Program-made: the position numbers and the translations under genes
Source: Drechmeria coniospora
Taxonomy: Eukaryota > Ascomycota > Sordariomycetes > Hypocreales > Ophiocordycipitaceae
NCBI RefSeq assembly: GCF_001625195.1
Contig: NC_054389.1
Location: forward strand, 8,180,520 to 8,244,519
Length of the DNA stretch: 64,000 nt
Direction: 5' to 3'
Shown here: piece after piece, positions 44,101 through 56,837 of the stretch
Layout of the letters: each line of letters starts with the position of its first letter
How positions within the stretch are numbered: position 1 is the stretch's first letter
The notes under the pieces: model-generated
Seen by the model: the letters and a program-made list of their open reading frames with translations, nothing else
Told to the model about the DNA's origin: nothing
The model's database searches: none

Positions 44101-45007
44101 CGGTATAGCATGCCCATCTCTTGGCTACCCGTGGCTGGTTCGAGACCCCACCCGGCATGGCTGGCTTCCCTTGAATACCTACCATTGTCCAGCGGTACGG
44201 AGTAGTACTCCGTGCACCTCCAAGGCTTCGTCGAGCAAGCATTCACATTTACACCTCGGCCTAGACCGTCTTCGCCTCGACTTGTTTCTGGCACCGTCGG
44301 TCGGCGAATGAATGCGCGATGTCCCGTGCCGCATGTAGGCATGCAGCAGGAGCAGCAATGCCAGTAGAACGGCATCCGGGACTGCTTATGGAGAACTGCC
44401 GCCAAGGGCAGGGTTCGTGGATGTGCTGCAGGCTGATGGAAACGCGTCTGCCGAGGCATTATCGCATCGTCATGCCATGCAGCAAGTCGTGGCGAATGCG
44501 TGAGCCGAACGCCGGCGGCGCCTCGCATCGTCATGGACATTTCGCTCGACCCACGGCTACGGCATACACTGATGGTGGCACTGGCAAGCATGCTCGACAA
44601 GACTGGCGACGCCGTCGTCTGGCCGGCCTCGACAACGGCAGCCGGTCCAACTCGAGGCCGAGCCCGCCACCGCCGGCAAGGTACGGGCTCAAAAAGTCAA
44701 GTCAAGTCAAGGGGGATGCTGGCCTGATCGAGAGGTTCACAGGTAAACCTGCGTTTCATGATAATTCAGTCTAAGTCGCTTCATGCCAAAATACATCGAG
44801 CCGGAGCTGGCTTCGAGCCCGGTAAAAAACCATCCGCGGGGCGCACGCAGGAAGCAGTGGAGGGTAAGGAGGGGAGGATGCTGCCGCTGGGCTCTGGACC
44901 AAGCGGCGAGTCAACCATGTTGTCAAAGTGTCTCGTCGAACAGTTGCGAGGGCCGTTCCTCCCGAGTCGGCCCGGAACAGCGCAGGCGCCCGTCGAGGGC
45001 AGTTTGC
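41168..45007. other. Intergenic region
   Basis: No gene recognised over 3.8 kb. GTAC motifs are moderate (41380-41420, 42500-42580, 42800-42840) and form no large cluster. The longest frames (minus 43400-43813 and 44094-44600, plus 44319-44774) have no signal peptide, domain or repeated conservation pattern. Confidence 0.45.
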
Positions 45008-45249
45008 CTAGCCGCACGGCGTGCCGCACTCGCGGCAACTCTTGCCGGGAATGACCCAGACCTCGATGCCCTTGGCGAAGCACTTGGGGCACCTGATGCC
45101 GGGAATCTGCATTTGCTCTTGTTAGTCTGCGTGCGCTTGGGCATTTCCGGTGGTCGGGTGGCCGCGCAAACCTTTGCTACCCTCCGCACCATGGCTTCCG
45201 TCTTCGAAGAGACAAAGGCCATTGCCGGCTCCCAGTTGGTCGAAATCAT
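45008..45249 (-). CDS. Small CxxC-CxxC protein, 58 residues
   Basis: A micro-gene found by splicing: exon 1 45249-45172, intron 45107-45171 (65 bp, branch GACTAAC, TGCAG acceptor), exon 2 45106-45008. Exon 1 encodes MISTNWEPAMAFVSSKTEAMVRRVAK. Exon 2 encodes IPGIRCPKCFAKGIEVWVIPGK, then SCRECGTPCG and a stop. Two CxxC pairs separated by 14 residues form a likely zinc ribbon. The donor is GTTTGC, or GTAGCA three codons earlier, which would remove VAK and keep the frame. A TATA-like sequence on the minus strand at 45389-45394 lies about 140 bases upstream. Function is not recognised. It resembles small conserved fungal zinc-ribbon proteins of unknown role. No signal peptide is visible. Confidence 0.6.
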
Positions 45250-45388
45250 GGACACGAGCGAGAGAGTTGCGTAGAATCTCTGGAGAGGTCGTCAGGAAAC
45301 GACTTGGCGGAGCTTCGCAGTGGTTGCTTGATTTGTGAGAGATGCGAGGAAGAAGAAACGACACGGAGAAGGACAATGTTGAGACGAT

Positions 45389-45394
45389 ATATAG
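45389..45394 (-). promoter_or_regulatory. TATA-like element upstream of the small CxxC gene
   Basis: TATATA on the minus strand, in a GC-rich setting, about 140 bases before the start codon at 45249. Position fits a core promoter of the micro-gene. Confidence 0.4.
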
Positions 45395-45536
45395 CCGGGG
45401 TTGGTGGTGGTGATGACGCACGGTAGCGAAGCAGCGTCAACGACTTTCACGAATCGAAGGGCCGTGAATGATGGCGCATCTGGATTGTCGAGCAGTGAAT
45501 ATGCGAGACGAGCTCCAGTCGTATCGGGTGTCGTTT

Positions 45537-45552
45537 GGGGGGGGGGGGGGGG
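45537..45552 (+). repeat. G homopolymer, 16 bases
   Basis: Uninterrupted G run on the plus strand within non-coding sequence. Confidence 0.9.
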
Positions 45553-46728
45553 AGCGTACCGACGGAAGCACCGGCGAGAGTACGAGGAAAGTGCTCTGCT
45601 CGGGTGTGACGAACAAGCAAGCAAAGCAAGCAGGCCAGCAAGCAGCAAGCAAGCAGGCAATACCAAGGCGGCCGGTACGTACACTGGACTTGTACTTGCA
45701 CAGCGAGCTGAAGGCGCATGCACGAGTATGCCTAGTAGACAGAGGTACGGAAGCCAAGAGCAAGTTAAAAATGACAATGGATCGGACGAGAGCTGATGCC
45801 AGGATGCGTGTGGGGACGGTTGATATTTATGGTTTTGGGACCGGTTGGTCGAAAAGTCAAAGAGAGGATCGAGGACGAGACAAGGGGGTGTTTGGCATTA
45901 TGGACGAGTCGACCAAAAGTCATCGGCCGACAGAGATCGGAGTGCAGGTGCGGGAATGGGCGATACCAAGACTCTGGTACCTGGACCAAGCACAGGACAG
46001 GGAGGAGGAGGAACTAATGGCGGAAACGAACAGGCGGTGGCATCTGGACGTGATCGGTGGGTTGGCGGCCGACGGCGTCTCGGAAGAGTGAGTAGGGCAT
46101 GACTAGACATGTCATATCGGCGTTGAGACTGTGGAAAACGCATAGAGTACGGAGTACAGCAATGTACGGACGGTACCTGACGGGGTGGCTGCCTGCCGAT
46201 TCATCCAGCCATTGGCAAGACGGAGACGGAAGGGGGGTGGGACGGGGCGGCGGAAGGAAGCACGGAAGTGCAGGTGCAAGTACATGATTGCTAGGAGTAC
46301 AGTGCCAACAGTGGGTGTCCGACAAGGACAGTGTGCTCGCACAGTACTGCTAGGCACCGTACAGGAGCAGCAGTGCGAAGTACATGCAAGTACACCTAAG
46401 TAGGTGGTACAATACGGCAAGTATTAATTACTCCATAAGCACAGCACAGCACAGTGCTGTAGAGCCCGCGCTGCACCACATGTACACGTACCGGCACACG
46501 CAAATGCGAGGGTACCAAGTACTTACTTACAACTACTTACAACTACTTACAGTACACCAGAGCACTGTACGACTACGCGATGTCGGGTGCGGTACGGGTA
46601 CTCCGTACTACTGGATACTACTAGATACTTACCTAGTACTAATCCTACTAGTATTACTGCCGTATACTCGTGGCAGGTGCCCGTTCAGCAGGCTGGTGGC
46701 GTCCGCCCTTGCGAGCGAGAGACACAAG

Positions 46729-46810
46729 TGGGAGTGGGAGTGGGAGTGGGAGAGGGAGAAAGTAGGAGTGGGAGTGGGAGTGGGAGGAGAGGAGGGGAGA
46801 GGGGGGGGGT
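46729..46810 (+). repeat. (GGGAGT)n G-rich microsatellite
   Basis: Repeated GGGAGT hexamers interrupted by a GA-rich patch, then a run of G ending near 46809. Several G triplets in close spacing make it prone to G-quadruplex formation. Confidence 0.8.
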
Positions 46811-48182
46811 CGAGGAGGGAGGGAGGCCTCATCGGCTGGAGGTCGAGGCGAGGCGAGGCGTGAACCTGGGGAGTCCCTGGGGCAGGGGCGGAGGATGGGA
46901 TGGGAGTACTTGCTTGTACTTACCAAGTAAGTAAGTACGTACTTGCATGTAAGTACAGCTACTATCCAACTCGATGTCCGGAAAGGGTATTTTCAAGGAC
47001 GGGCGAAATTTTCTTGCTGCTGCTTGCTGTCGCAGTTGCCGCTGCGACGGCGTCTACGAGCCGCGACGAGGAGCTGGACTGATGGCCCACCCACTCCCGT
47101 TTGTGTAATGTAAGTACGTACTTGCAAGTACCAAGTGCAGTCCTGCTCGGAGTACTTTTGCATACTTGCCATGTACAAGCAAGTACGGAGTACCTGCTGC
47201 TCAGTAGGGTGTACTTGTACTGTACACTTGCATGTATTAATTGTGGTTGCAGGCTTTACGGATAAGAAATGAAGGCAAGTACGAGCAATGCAGCGAAATA
47301 CGGCAGTACGGCGTATTCTCCCTTGAACCCGCTGGTCGGCGTAAGTATGCAACGCGCGCGCGCGTTGGGGACGGTTTCCCATTCGCAGGTCAAGTTGTGC
47401 ACAGAGCCGGCCGAATTACAGTACCTAGTAGTTACCGTACGTGTGTCTGCAGCAGACCGCCCGCCTGTGATGTCGTGTGAGTCTAGTACCCAAGTATCTG
47501 CGTGCAGTAATACTGGAGTACGTGCACACCTATGTGCGCTGCAGATGTAAGTACATGGACCCCGTAGGCGTACATGTACAGTACAGTTCTTCCGACAAGC
47601 AAGTACACATCGGTCAACTGCACGGAACCTGCTGCACAAGCACAGTGCGGTACAGTACGTGCCGTTCCGTACATGTACTATAGACTTGGCTGCCCCGTGC
47701 TGAAGCTGTCTTGATTTTTGATCGAGACAGGATTCTTCGGCTCTTCGTCCTTCAAGCCCACAGCCGGCCGGGGCCCGGGCCTAGGCCATCGCTAGACATG
47801 ACATCGATTAGGTCTGTGGAGCTCTGCAAGTTCCGGGTTATCTGCTTCAGCTCATTGGGTGACGAGGGATGCAGCGCTATCCAGGGGTGGACGGAAAATG
47901 CCGGGCACGTCGTTGGCGGTCAGGCCAGCGCTGGGGTGGGCGACCACAGCTACCTACCATGGGCTGCCAGCATCGTTGCAAGCACGGCGTTGTCGTCGCC
48001 GTCGGGCCACTTGCTTTTTTCCAGTTCCCGCTTCTTCTCAACGCGGTACAGGGATGCAAGTCCCTCGGGCTTCGTCGAAATATCGACGCATCTGGCCCGG
48101 ATGTCGGCATCCCTGTCCGTACACCTATGTCCGTACACCTACTTGGCGGTAGTAACAACCTTTCCAGGTGTACAGAGTACGG

Positions 48183-48233
48183 AATACGGAGTACGGAGTA
48201 ATACGGAGTACGGAGTAATACGGAGTACGGAGC
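48183..48233 (+). repeat. 17-bp tandem repeat built from the TACGGAGTAC motif
   Basis: Three adjoining units of aatacggagtacggagt, the last ending in c. It shows that the spacer motif can amplify in tandem. Confidence 0.9.
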
Positions 48234-49152
48234 GAGTACTTGCAGTACGGACAGTAAGTAGTTACTTGCAAGTACGGAGTACATGTACCGGGCATGTCCT
48301 CGCACGGCCTTGCACGAGGTACCTGCTGCGCTGGCATACATTTACTTGTACTGAATATTCTAGGCCTAATTTCTTGACATTGCGGAGGACATGGAGTTGA
48401 GGGGAAGATACCAAGGGTGGTAGGTACCACTCCGTAGGTGGTGGGTACTTGAGTACCTAGTAGTAAACAAGATGGGGGAGGGGGGGTTGTGAAATTCCTT
48501 GGCCGGCCTGACCCCTTGCGCAGAATTAACAGTACACCGTATGAGTGTGCTTTGTATGTATGTGCACAGTAATAAGTACGGAGTACCTACATGTGTTTGA
48601 GTACCAGGTACCTAAGCACACGTAGTTGTATTAAGTGTACAAGTACTGTAGTCGACGGAAGTAGTAGAACAAACACACATCTAATGACTGTATGTGCAGT
48701 ATCTGATGTACCCAGTATTGCAGCGGTCAATTGCCGCAAGTACAACTACACATGGCAAATCGTAAGACTCCATAGCAGTCGTCCTTTGGTCATCAATTGC
48801 CCCACGCTATTTACTTTGGTGCAAGGAAGGCCGCTCGCTTAGTATGCGACTAAGGAGTATGGTACATAGTAGTGCAATGCCAGTGCTAGTACTGTATAGT
48901 AGGCTTATAGTTGCAAGTAGTCGATCGATGCCTCCATCATCCGTTCGTTCGCCCGTGCCTGACCCAATGTGAAAGGGTCATGCCATGCGACAACCGAGAC
49001 TTTTGCACTTCCTCTCACGAAGCGACAGAGGCTCGCTCGTCGTTGTCCACGCATCACATGTACGGCACATGCAGGTGCGCACTGCTCCAGGGCTTCCGTG
49101 CCGTGACTGTTGCAGGGGCCGACTTCTGTGCTCGTTGCTACACTCCAAGTAT

Positions 49153-49199
49153 GGGCTGTGCTGTGCTGTGCTGTGCTGTGCTGTGCTGTGCTGTGCTGT
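49153..49199 (+). repeat. (CTGTG)n pentanucleotide microsatellite
   Basis: About nine tandem CTGTG units on the plus strand, non-coding. Confidence 0.9.
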
Positions 49200-50862
49200 A
49201 TTGCTCGAGTACCTGTGCTCCGTACATTTACGAGGATTACTGTACGTACCGCTTCGCACACAGAGGGTCGAATCGTCCAGACAGCCTCTGTGACTGAGAT
49301 CCGGATTGGGAAGTCGGGACAAACGCCATGATCGCCGAGGGAAGCAAGGGCCAGGGCCGCACCAGGTATCTGGAATTGTGGCTACGAGCACTGACGGGCA
49401 TTAATTTGCTCGTATCGAGGCCCGTTTTATTGGCAACTATTCCGCACCCGCGCCTTCTAATTACTACTGTACTTGCGAGTAATTATTGCGACAGCGTGGA
49501 CGGAGTGCGTCCAAGTATGTACAATTACTTATTGCACGTACATGTAAGTGCTGCACTGTACCGCACCTGCACGCATGCGTGGAGGTACTGTACATGTACA
49601 GTAAGTACTTAGGCGCAAGTGCTCTCTATCATTGCTTGTCGTACCGAACGGAATTACGTAGCGGCACTGTACATGTATTATTGCGTACTGTACTTCGGGG
49701 CATGTACCGCACACCTGCATGCTCCTGCGTGGTCAAGCAAGTACTCCGTACACCTACTGTACATGTACTTGGAAGTACACATTTTGTGGCACACGTATCA
49801 GCATCTATCCTGTGGGTGCGCGGCAATGAACCGGTCGTGCCTGCGACGCCTGACGCCCGACCCCTCCGTCGCACTTTCTGGTATGAGCTCGCGTCGGGGC
49901 AAGGCCGCGTCCGCCGCAAGGGATCCGCTCGAACAGATGAAGTTCATATTGACTACTAGGTACGGAGTACTCCGCTCGCTACCATCGGCCTGCCGAGCTT
50001 TGGCATCTCGTCCCCCCCCACCATCAACCGAGAGAATGGTCTCGTCGGGCGCAAAGTACTGTCAGTACTTGTTATGTTAGATGGATGAATAGCACCCTCT
50101 TTCCGAGGAACCCTGGTTGTGGGCGGGGCCGGGCTGGTCGGAGCCATGTGGTTGGCCCGTGAATGGTCGTCGCTTCCGTCCAAGTCGTTCATTCTTGCTC
50201 ATTGTCGCGCACTCGCCGATGGTACAAGTATTATTACGGTTGTACGGAGTACTCTGTACATGTTCGGAGCACTCGTACCACATACTGTGCATGTACAGTG
50301 CAAGTACGTACTCCGTCCAAGTACTCACTTACGTACTTGCGTTTCACACCAGACACGGGACTGTACCGTACGGAACATCACTTACTTACATGTGCAAGAA
50401 CAGTACGGTGCCGTACTCATACTTGGTGCAGTACTGTAATGCTAGTTGATGCAAGTACAAGCATGTCCACCTACAAGTACATGTACAGTACGTGGGTGTC
50501 CCGGCAAGGACAAGCTCTTTTGTCGTGTACATGTCCTGCTGTACTATCACCACAAGCGCCTCATGGAAGGGCCTGGCAACTGGGTGGAAATTCCCATCGA
50601 AACGATGATCCTGCAGTCTCGCTCATGGGTCGCGAGATTGCTACCAAGGCGCACGCGGCGACCCATCTATCAAGATGAGATGTAGTGCAGGTCCACTGTG
50701 CGTGCGAGAAGGCGATTGCCTCCCAAGTACTAATTGCACAACAACGGCAAGTGTGCTCCATACATGTACTTGGCTTGGCGTCCAATAAATGCACTGGCTG
50801 GCTGGCTGGCTGCTCGCCTGCTTCCTGCCGTGGATTCTGCCGCGCATGCCGGTGCTCGTCGA

Positions 50863-50900
50863 GCTTCACTTTGCCGTCGTGCTTCACTTTGCCGTCGTGC
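50863..50900 (+). repeat. Tandem duplication of an 18-base segment
   Basis: The segment gcttcactttgccgtcgt occurs twice in tandem. A second short duplication (tgagccgcgggtggtc / tgagccgcgggcgacc) lies directly downstream at about 50911-50943. Confidence 0.8.
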
Positions 50901-53900
50901 TGATCTGACCTGAGCCGCGGGTGGTCTGAGCCGCGGGCGACCTGCTGAAGCCGCCAGTTTCTCGTTCCGGATACACGCAATCATCAAGTACGGAGTACAG
51001 ACAGCGCAGGTCATCTCCAGACTCCCATTGGACTGCCATCTACGGAGCGCATGCAAGTGCTTGTCACGGTGGGCTCTGAGCCTCCTCCGGATGCATTGTC
51101 CAGTACTTGGTCGGTACACAGGTACTTGCATCAAGTACCTCGCCATTCCTCGACACCTTACAGCTGTACCCTTGACAATAGTACTGGTCCATCCGGCTAT
51201 CGTGAGCGCCGCTTGTCGCTGCCATCAGACACTTGCTTGTCGCCCGTCAACGCAACAGGAGCAACGGACACGAGGCCGAGATGAGCAATCCCCGCAAGGA
51301 CAAGGGCGGTCATGAATGTCGCTGCCTGCTTCTCGCAGTTGGCATAATATCTAGAGCATGTGTACGTGCAATACCTCCCAAGGAACGCGGCGCATCAACG
51401 CTGCGCAACGACCACGAGCAAGCCTACAAGCGATGAGCAATACTGTACTTGCTTACTCCGTAGACGTGTGATGAGCGAGCAGACGACGGTCAGTCTGTCC
51501 CGACCCCAACAGGATATCGGTGGAGGCAGGCCGGAGCTGGAGAAAGCATCCCCTGGCCGAGATGGGCAAGTTCCATTGTCGCAGGAGTTTGATGCAACAT
51601 CGGCATCTTGCTGGACCTACCTGCAAGTACGGAGCACAGTACAGGTATACGCCTACTGTACTCACAAATGTTCTTACATGTATTGCTCCGCACACCTACA
51701 ACAACGTACTAGGGACTTAGTCCTTGTACTTACGGATACGGAGTACTCATGGTACTTACTTGACCGGACCTTAATGTACCGCGGGCGCACCCATTACTCG
51801 CATACACAATGACTACTACAGTATGCTTGCTCGTGCAGATACCAGTTCATAATGCACGTGCGCACGTGCAATGGTGCAAGTAAGGCTAGTATGGAGTACG
51901 AAGTGCTTGAACGCACGAAGCACTTGGAGTTGTGGATGTAATGCTGCAAGTACGCGCTTGAACCTATGGAATCTTACTACGGAGTACGGAGTGGTACGGA
52001 GTAGTGATTAATGTAAGTATTACTACTAGGTACCTAGTAGCATCATTCGTCGCCTGTGGTGTACTCAGGTAAGTAGGTGCAGTACAGCACACCCCACAAC
52101 AGTACTGTACAGACTGTACAGTACTGCTTACTTGTACAAGTACTTGCAAGTACGGAGTTATGAGACAGCTCAGCCCACTCCTGAACCGCATCCTTCGATT
52201 CAGACAACTTTTGTATCACTCGCCGATCGGAGACATCGCAGCGTCATCTACTCCGTACTCCGTACCAAACTGAGCATGCAAGTACGGACTAAAGGCCGCG
52301 CTGCACTCTTCCCGTTGCCGAGCTCAGGTACGCGGCCTGAAAATCGTGCCACCAGGTGTGCATTACAAAGTACATGTACACGTCATGTGCGTGCGCAAGT
52401 TCTGTACATACGCGCAAGTACAGTAATTACAGTAATTACAGTACATGTAATTACAAGCGCATGCAGCGTGTACAGTACTTGCAAGTACAAGTGCTGCAAG
52501 TAGTATGCTGGTACTTGCTTACTGTACAGCACAAGCAAGTACATGCAAGTGCTTCCCACTTATCCTGCCATCACGCATCGACGCCCCTTCCCCTCTCGCC
52601 TCTTCTGTGGATGCTTGCTTTTGCCGCCACCTTTTGCTATTCACCAATTTCTCGAAGCAAATTCTCGATCGGCTGGCCACTTGGACACCTCTGCACTGAG
52701 CACTTACTCGTACGCCAACGTGCATGGGCTCGAGCCTGTCGATGATGCCGTCGACAAAGCGCCTTCTCCTCGGAGCAAAAAGCATCAACGATTCGTACAA
52801 TTTCAAACAACGCCACCTCCCTCCCGACAGAAATCAACTTTCGACCTCATCCATCGGTAACTTTGCTCCGCTGGCCTGGGCCCTGGTTTCTCACGGACTC
52901 GACGTACACATTCTGCGAGACGGAATCTCTACCAGTGTCAAAGTACACTTACAGAGTACAAGCGCCGACGGCAGGTGTGCATGGAGATGACTTGTTTTCA
53001 CTCCCTATCCGTACGGGCTCGTACTTACTTGTACTGTGCAAGGTCGCACATTGGCAGCATTGCACCTTGCTCCGGAAACCCATGCCGGTCTAGGATCCAC
53101 CATCGACCATGCGTCACCCTGACCTTGACGAGCCTGGTCTGGGAACGCCACTCCAATTTGGGCCGTGATGGGTTGCCTTTCCTTCAAAACTATCGGTACA
53201 GCGGTTTGAAACATTGATGACATGTCCCAGCCCGGGCCAGCCGACACCTTGCCTTCTGGCTACCTTTCACCCTCCATATTCGGCAGTGGAGCGATGTTCT
53301 GGAAGCATCACGCATCCATCGTTCACGAGCGCTGCTGGTCCATGTCTTGACCGAGAATGTCTACTCCCGACTGACGATGCTGACGTGCAAACAAAACAAG
53401 CCAACCCGCGCTGTATTACCACGTCCAAGGCGGCCGGAGATCGAAGGGAGATGCAAAACGTCATCGAGACCATGCGAATGCGAGTGACCTGCCCGCCCTA
53501 TGTGCCGAACTCCTTACCGCACGGCAACGATGACAGCCTGTCTCGTCCAGGGCCAACTTCCAGCAGGGCGAACAGTCGTTGCCCTCGGCCCTCGGCCGCA
53601 GGCCATCTGCCCATTGGATTCGGCGCCATTCTTTCCACACCCACGGGTAGCGAGCACCAGGAAATGGATGGTCACGCTTACTGCTTTTCCGGGCCAACAA
53701 CAAAGACCGCAATGAACACAGGTACACCTACTCGCACTTGTAGACCAAAGTATTACAAGAACGCACACATCCATGTATCATCACTTACTGTAGCACCGAC
53801 TCTGCCATGAAGTACAGTACTTGAATACTAAGAACAGTACTTACATGGGCGTGCCAAGTATCCGCACCCCTCTACAATCACGAGTACGGAGTGTTACAGG

Positions 53901-56837
53901 TTCAAGTGCTCTCCATGGTTCGCACCGCATGCTCACAAACGGCTAGATGCTCGAAAGTGCACGCCAACTACTGCTCCATTCGGAATACTTGATTGCCTAA
54001 TGAGGGCGGCCCCTTGTCGCTGCCAAGGCCTCCAAATTGAAGAACCATCCACGTGGCCATACGCATCCTGGGTACCTGGCTTGGCATTCATCGGCACCAG
54101 TCGCGGACTGCGAGGACCCCTTCCGACATACCACTTATACATGCACACCTTCGCGTATGTTGCTGTACAGTTGCAACTACACGTACAGCTAGCTACCTGA
54201 GTGCAAGTACAGTGAACGGAACAAGTACGAGGTACGGCTACTCGTGCTCGCACGCTGCACGGCTTTGACAGGTCTCAGAATTCTCTGACCATACTGACCC
54301 GAGACGCGTCTCCAAGAGCAAGCAAGACCGAAACTCGTCTGGCCGTTCCCCGCGACGCAAGCCCATGTTGCTATTTCAATGCCTACCCCTGGCCGCTGCT
54401 CTCATTGTTGTGATTCCGCATCGAGCTGAATGCTCTGGTACTTGGAACGTACGAGTGCACGTGCTGGTACACACAGATATGTGATGGGCATGCTGTGAGA
54501 CGTTGGGATTACTCAACACAAGCAATGTCTCATTGCCAAGCCTCAGTGGTCAATCCCGGATCAAGATCTATCTGCAGGGCCAACGCACGCCAGGATCAGA
54601 ACAAAGTACCCGAGCTTACGTACTTATGCATCCACGCTCTCTGTGTAGCAGAGATCCCACCCTCCACTGACTGGCCGATGATCGGACGCGGTCGAGAGCC
54701 GTTGCAAGGTTCGAGGCCGAGGGTATGCTGTCGGCAGCGGCGGGGAGTTCTCAAACGTTGCTATGCCACCTGCCTGGCCTGTCCCGGAACGGAGCGCGTC
54801 GCGAGATCCTTCGCGTGCCGCTTATACGTGCACGCATCTGTTGACACCAGAGTACGCCGATCAGGTGGCAAGTTCATCGAAGCATGCTCAAAGTTCGACT
54901 GGAATTGGAATTACAGCACGGAGTACCACATATATGGATGCCGGAAGTCGAGGACGCATTATCCTGTTGGTGTGTATACTTGCTGTACAACTACTGGGCT
55001 CGCACTTGTGCGCTGACAGGTCCATGCAAGCTGATGTGTCAGAATTCAACCCGCCCCGGCCCACATCGCCCTGCGGCCAATGGTTGCACTATTCGATGGC
55101 CATCTGTGTTACTCAAACAACTTTCAACTGACTTGTCCCGTTGCTTCACCAACTCTGTACAGCGAGCAATTCAACCTGGACTCCGGTACGGTACTGTGCT
55201 TACACTATTACTACCGCCATCGACAGGCTTCCTCGCAACTACAGGGATCATGGTGAGGCGGCTCGAAACGGGTTTGGTCCGGGAGAATGTATCAGATCAA
55301 CAAACCTGATGTCTCAAACTTCCCGACCGTTCTGCAGCCAGCACGCGCAGAAACACAGGCGGTCCGAGTGTACGGTACGGGTATGGTGCATGATGACTCT
55401 ACCTAGCCGGTTCCCTGCGGCGATGTACATGCACTTGCGTGGACGGACGGACACTGCGAACGACGGCTCGTCTGCCAGTCGACTGACCGGCATTCCCCAC
55501 GGGCAATCCGAATAGCCGGGAACGAATCGTCTCACACGGCCGTCCACGTCGCCCGACGCCGTCAGATTCCAACGTGCGAGCGGACACTCGAGCGAATAAG
55601 AGAGGTCATGGTCTATTTGGGAAACTCGGAAATGGCCGACTCACAGCTCCCGTTGGTAATGCGGTCTAGTCCATGTCATCGCCGCCGCCATTTGCGAATC
55701 GATGGCACCGATGACGAGCGGCGTTGCATAGCCTGAATGGCTGCAGGTGAGGCTACGACGGCAGACGGCCCGGACAATGGACGACCCGACCCGGCCGTGG
55801 TGGATCGTGCCCATGCGGGACAGCGTGAGTGATGCGTTTTGATGGTTCACGGCCCCCGTCGTCTGTTGGAGGGGGGCCCTGCCCGCTATTCCCGTCCTTG
55901 TCAAAAGTACCAAGCGCCGCCGAAATATCGAAATAACGATATGGCTATGTGCTGTGCGTTTGTTGGGGCACCCCGGGAGGATGCCGAGTCGGCGACCTGA
56001 TCCCTTCATGAGCTAGCGAATGAACAACTTTGATAGTCTTCGCACCGCGTCTTAGATTTGGCTCTGGGCCCCGGCTCTGTGCCATTTTGGAATCGTGTCT
56101 AACTACGAACTCACTAGCGACGAGGCGCACACTTTACGGGAAACACCACGTCAAGGACGGAACGGAACGGCCAGGGTGTAACCGCGACCGGGGGAGGGGC
56201 CTGGGCACTGACTTGACCGGGAAGCCATGTGTCAGCCGCGCGGGCGCCGACCCCGGGGTTGACTTGTACCGCGAACTGGAACTGGAACTGGAAAAGGAGC
56301 GATGCTATCCGACAGACGACGCAAGACTTGCTCACCCCAGCCAGTCAGCCGTGTTCATGGGTGACGGCGGCCAAGGTTGCACCGATCGCCGTGCCGCCCA
56401 GGCGGCTCGCTTGCACCGACGGAAACAAAAATGTACGGCGAGAGCGAGATAATTCGCCTTCATTCGTTGGAAGCAAAAACTTGCTTCCGGTTGCACAGAT
56501 GACTACACCCGATTTCTTTCGGTCTCGCCTCGAGAAAAGAATGCCCCCAACGCCATGCTAGTATCTGGACGCCCTTTATTGGGGGCTTGGACCGGGAAGC
56601 CTGCTTCCCACGTCTGGCAATGTTGGTATCATGCATGCCCCATGTACCCCAATTCCCAACTCCCAATTTCTCCATTCCCAATTCCCAGCTCCCGAAGCCC
56701 CAAGTCCAGCACCGTAGCGTGTGTCTGTCTCAACTTGCATTGTTTAACTTCCAGCACGGTTTGGAGCATGCGGGCAGAATAGGGGGTGTTGCTCTCGCTG
56801 CGGCTGCTGCATGTCGAGCTGCATGCCCGACGGCCCC

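Larger units (their letters stand above)
45250..56837. other. 11.6-kb gene-free block rich in GTAC palindromes
   Basis: No gene recognised on either strand. GTAC clusters lie at about 46380-46660, 46900-47250, 47410-47680, 48110-48280, 48530-48690, 49500-49790, 50220-50490, 51880-52180 and 52360-52560. Between them are stretches of ordinary composition with only short shadow frames. Microsatellites and G-rich runs occur at 45537-45552, 46729-46810 and 49153-49199. Short direct repeats lie at 50863-50900. This is much longer than the other spacers, and no transposon coding remnant was recognised in it. Confidence 0.55.

Noticed and set aside
44130..44150. Sequence GGTTCGAGACCCC resembling a tRNA B box
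   Set aside because: No matching acceptor stem, A box or anticodon arm at the right distance.
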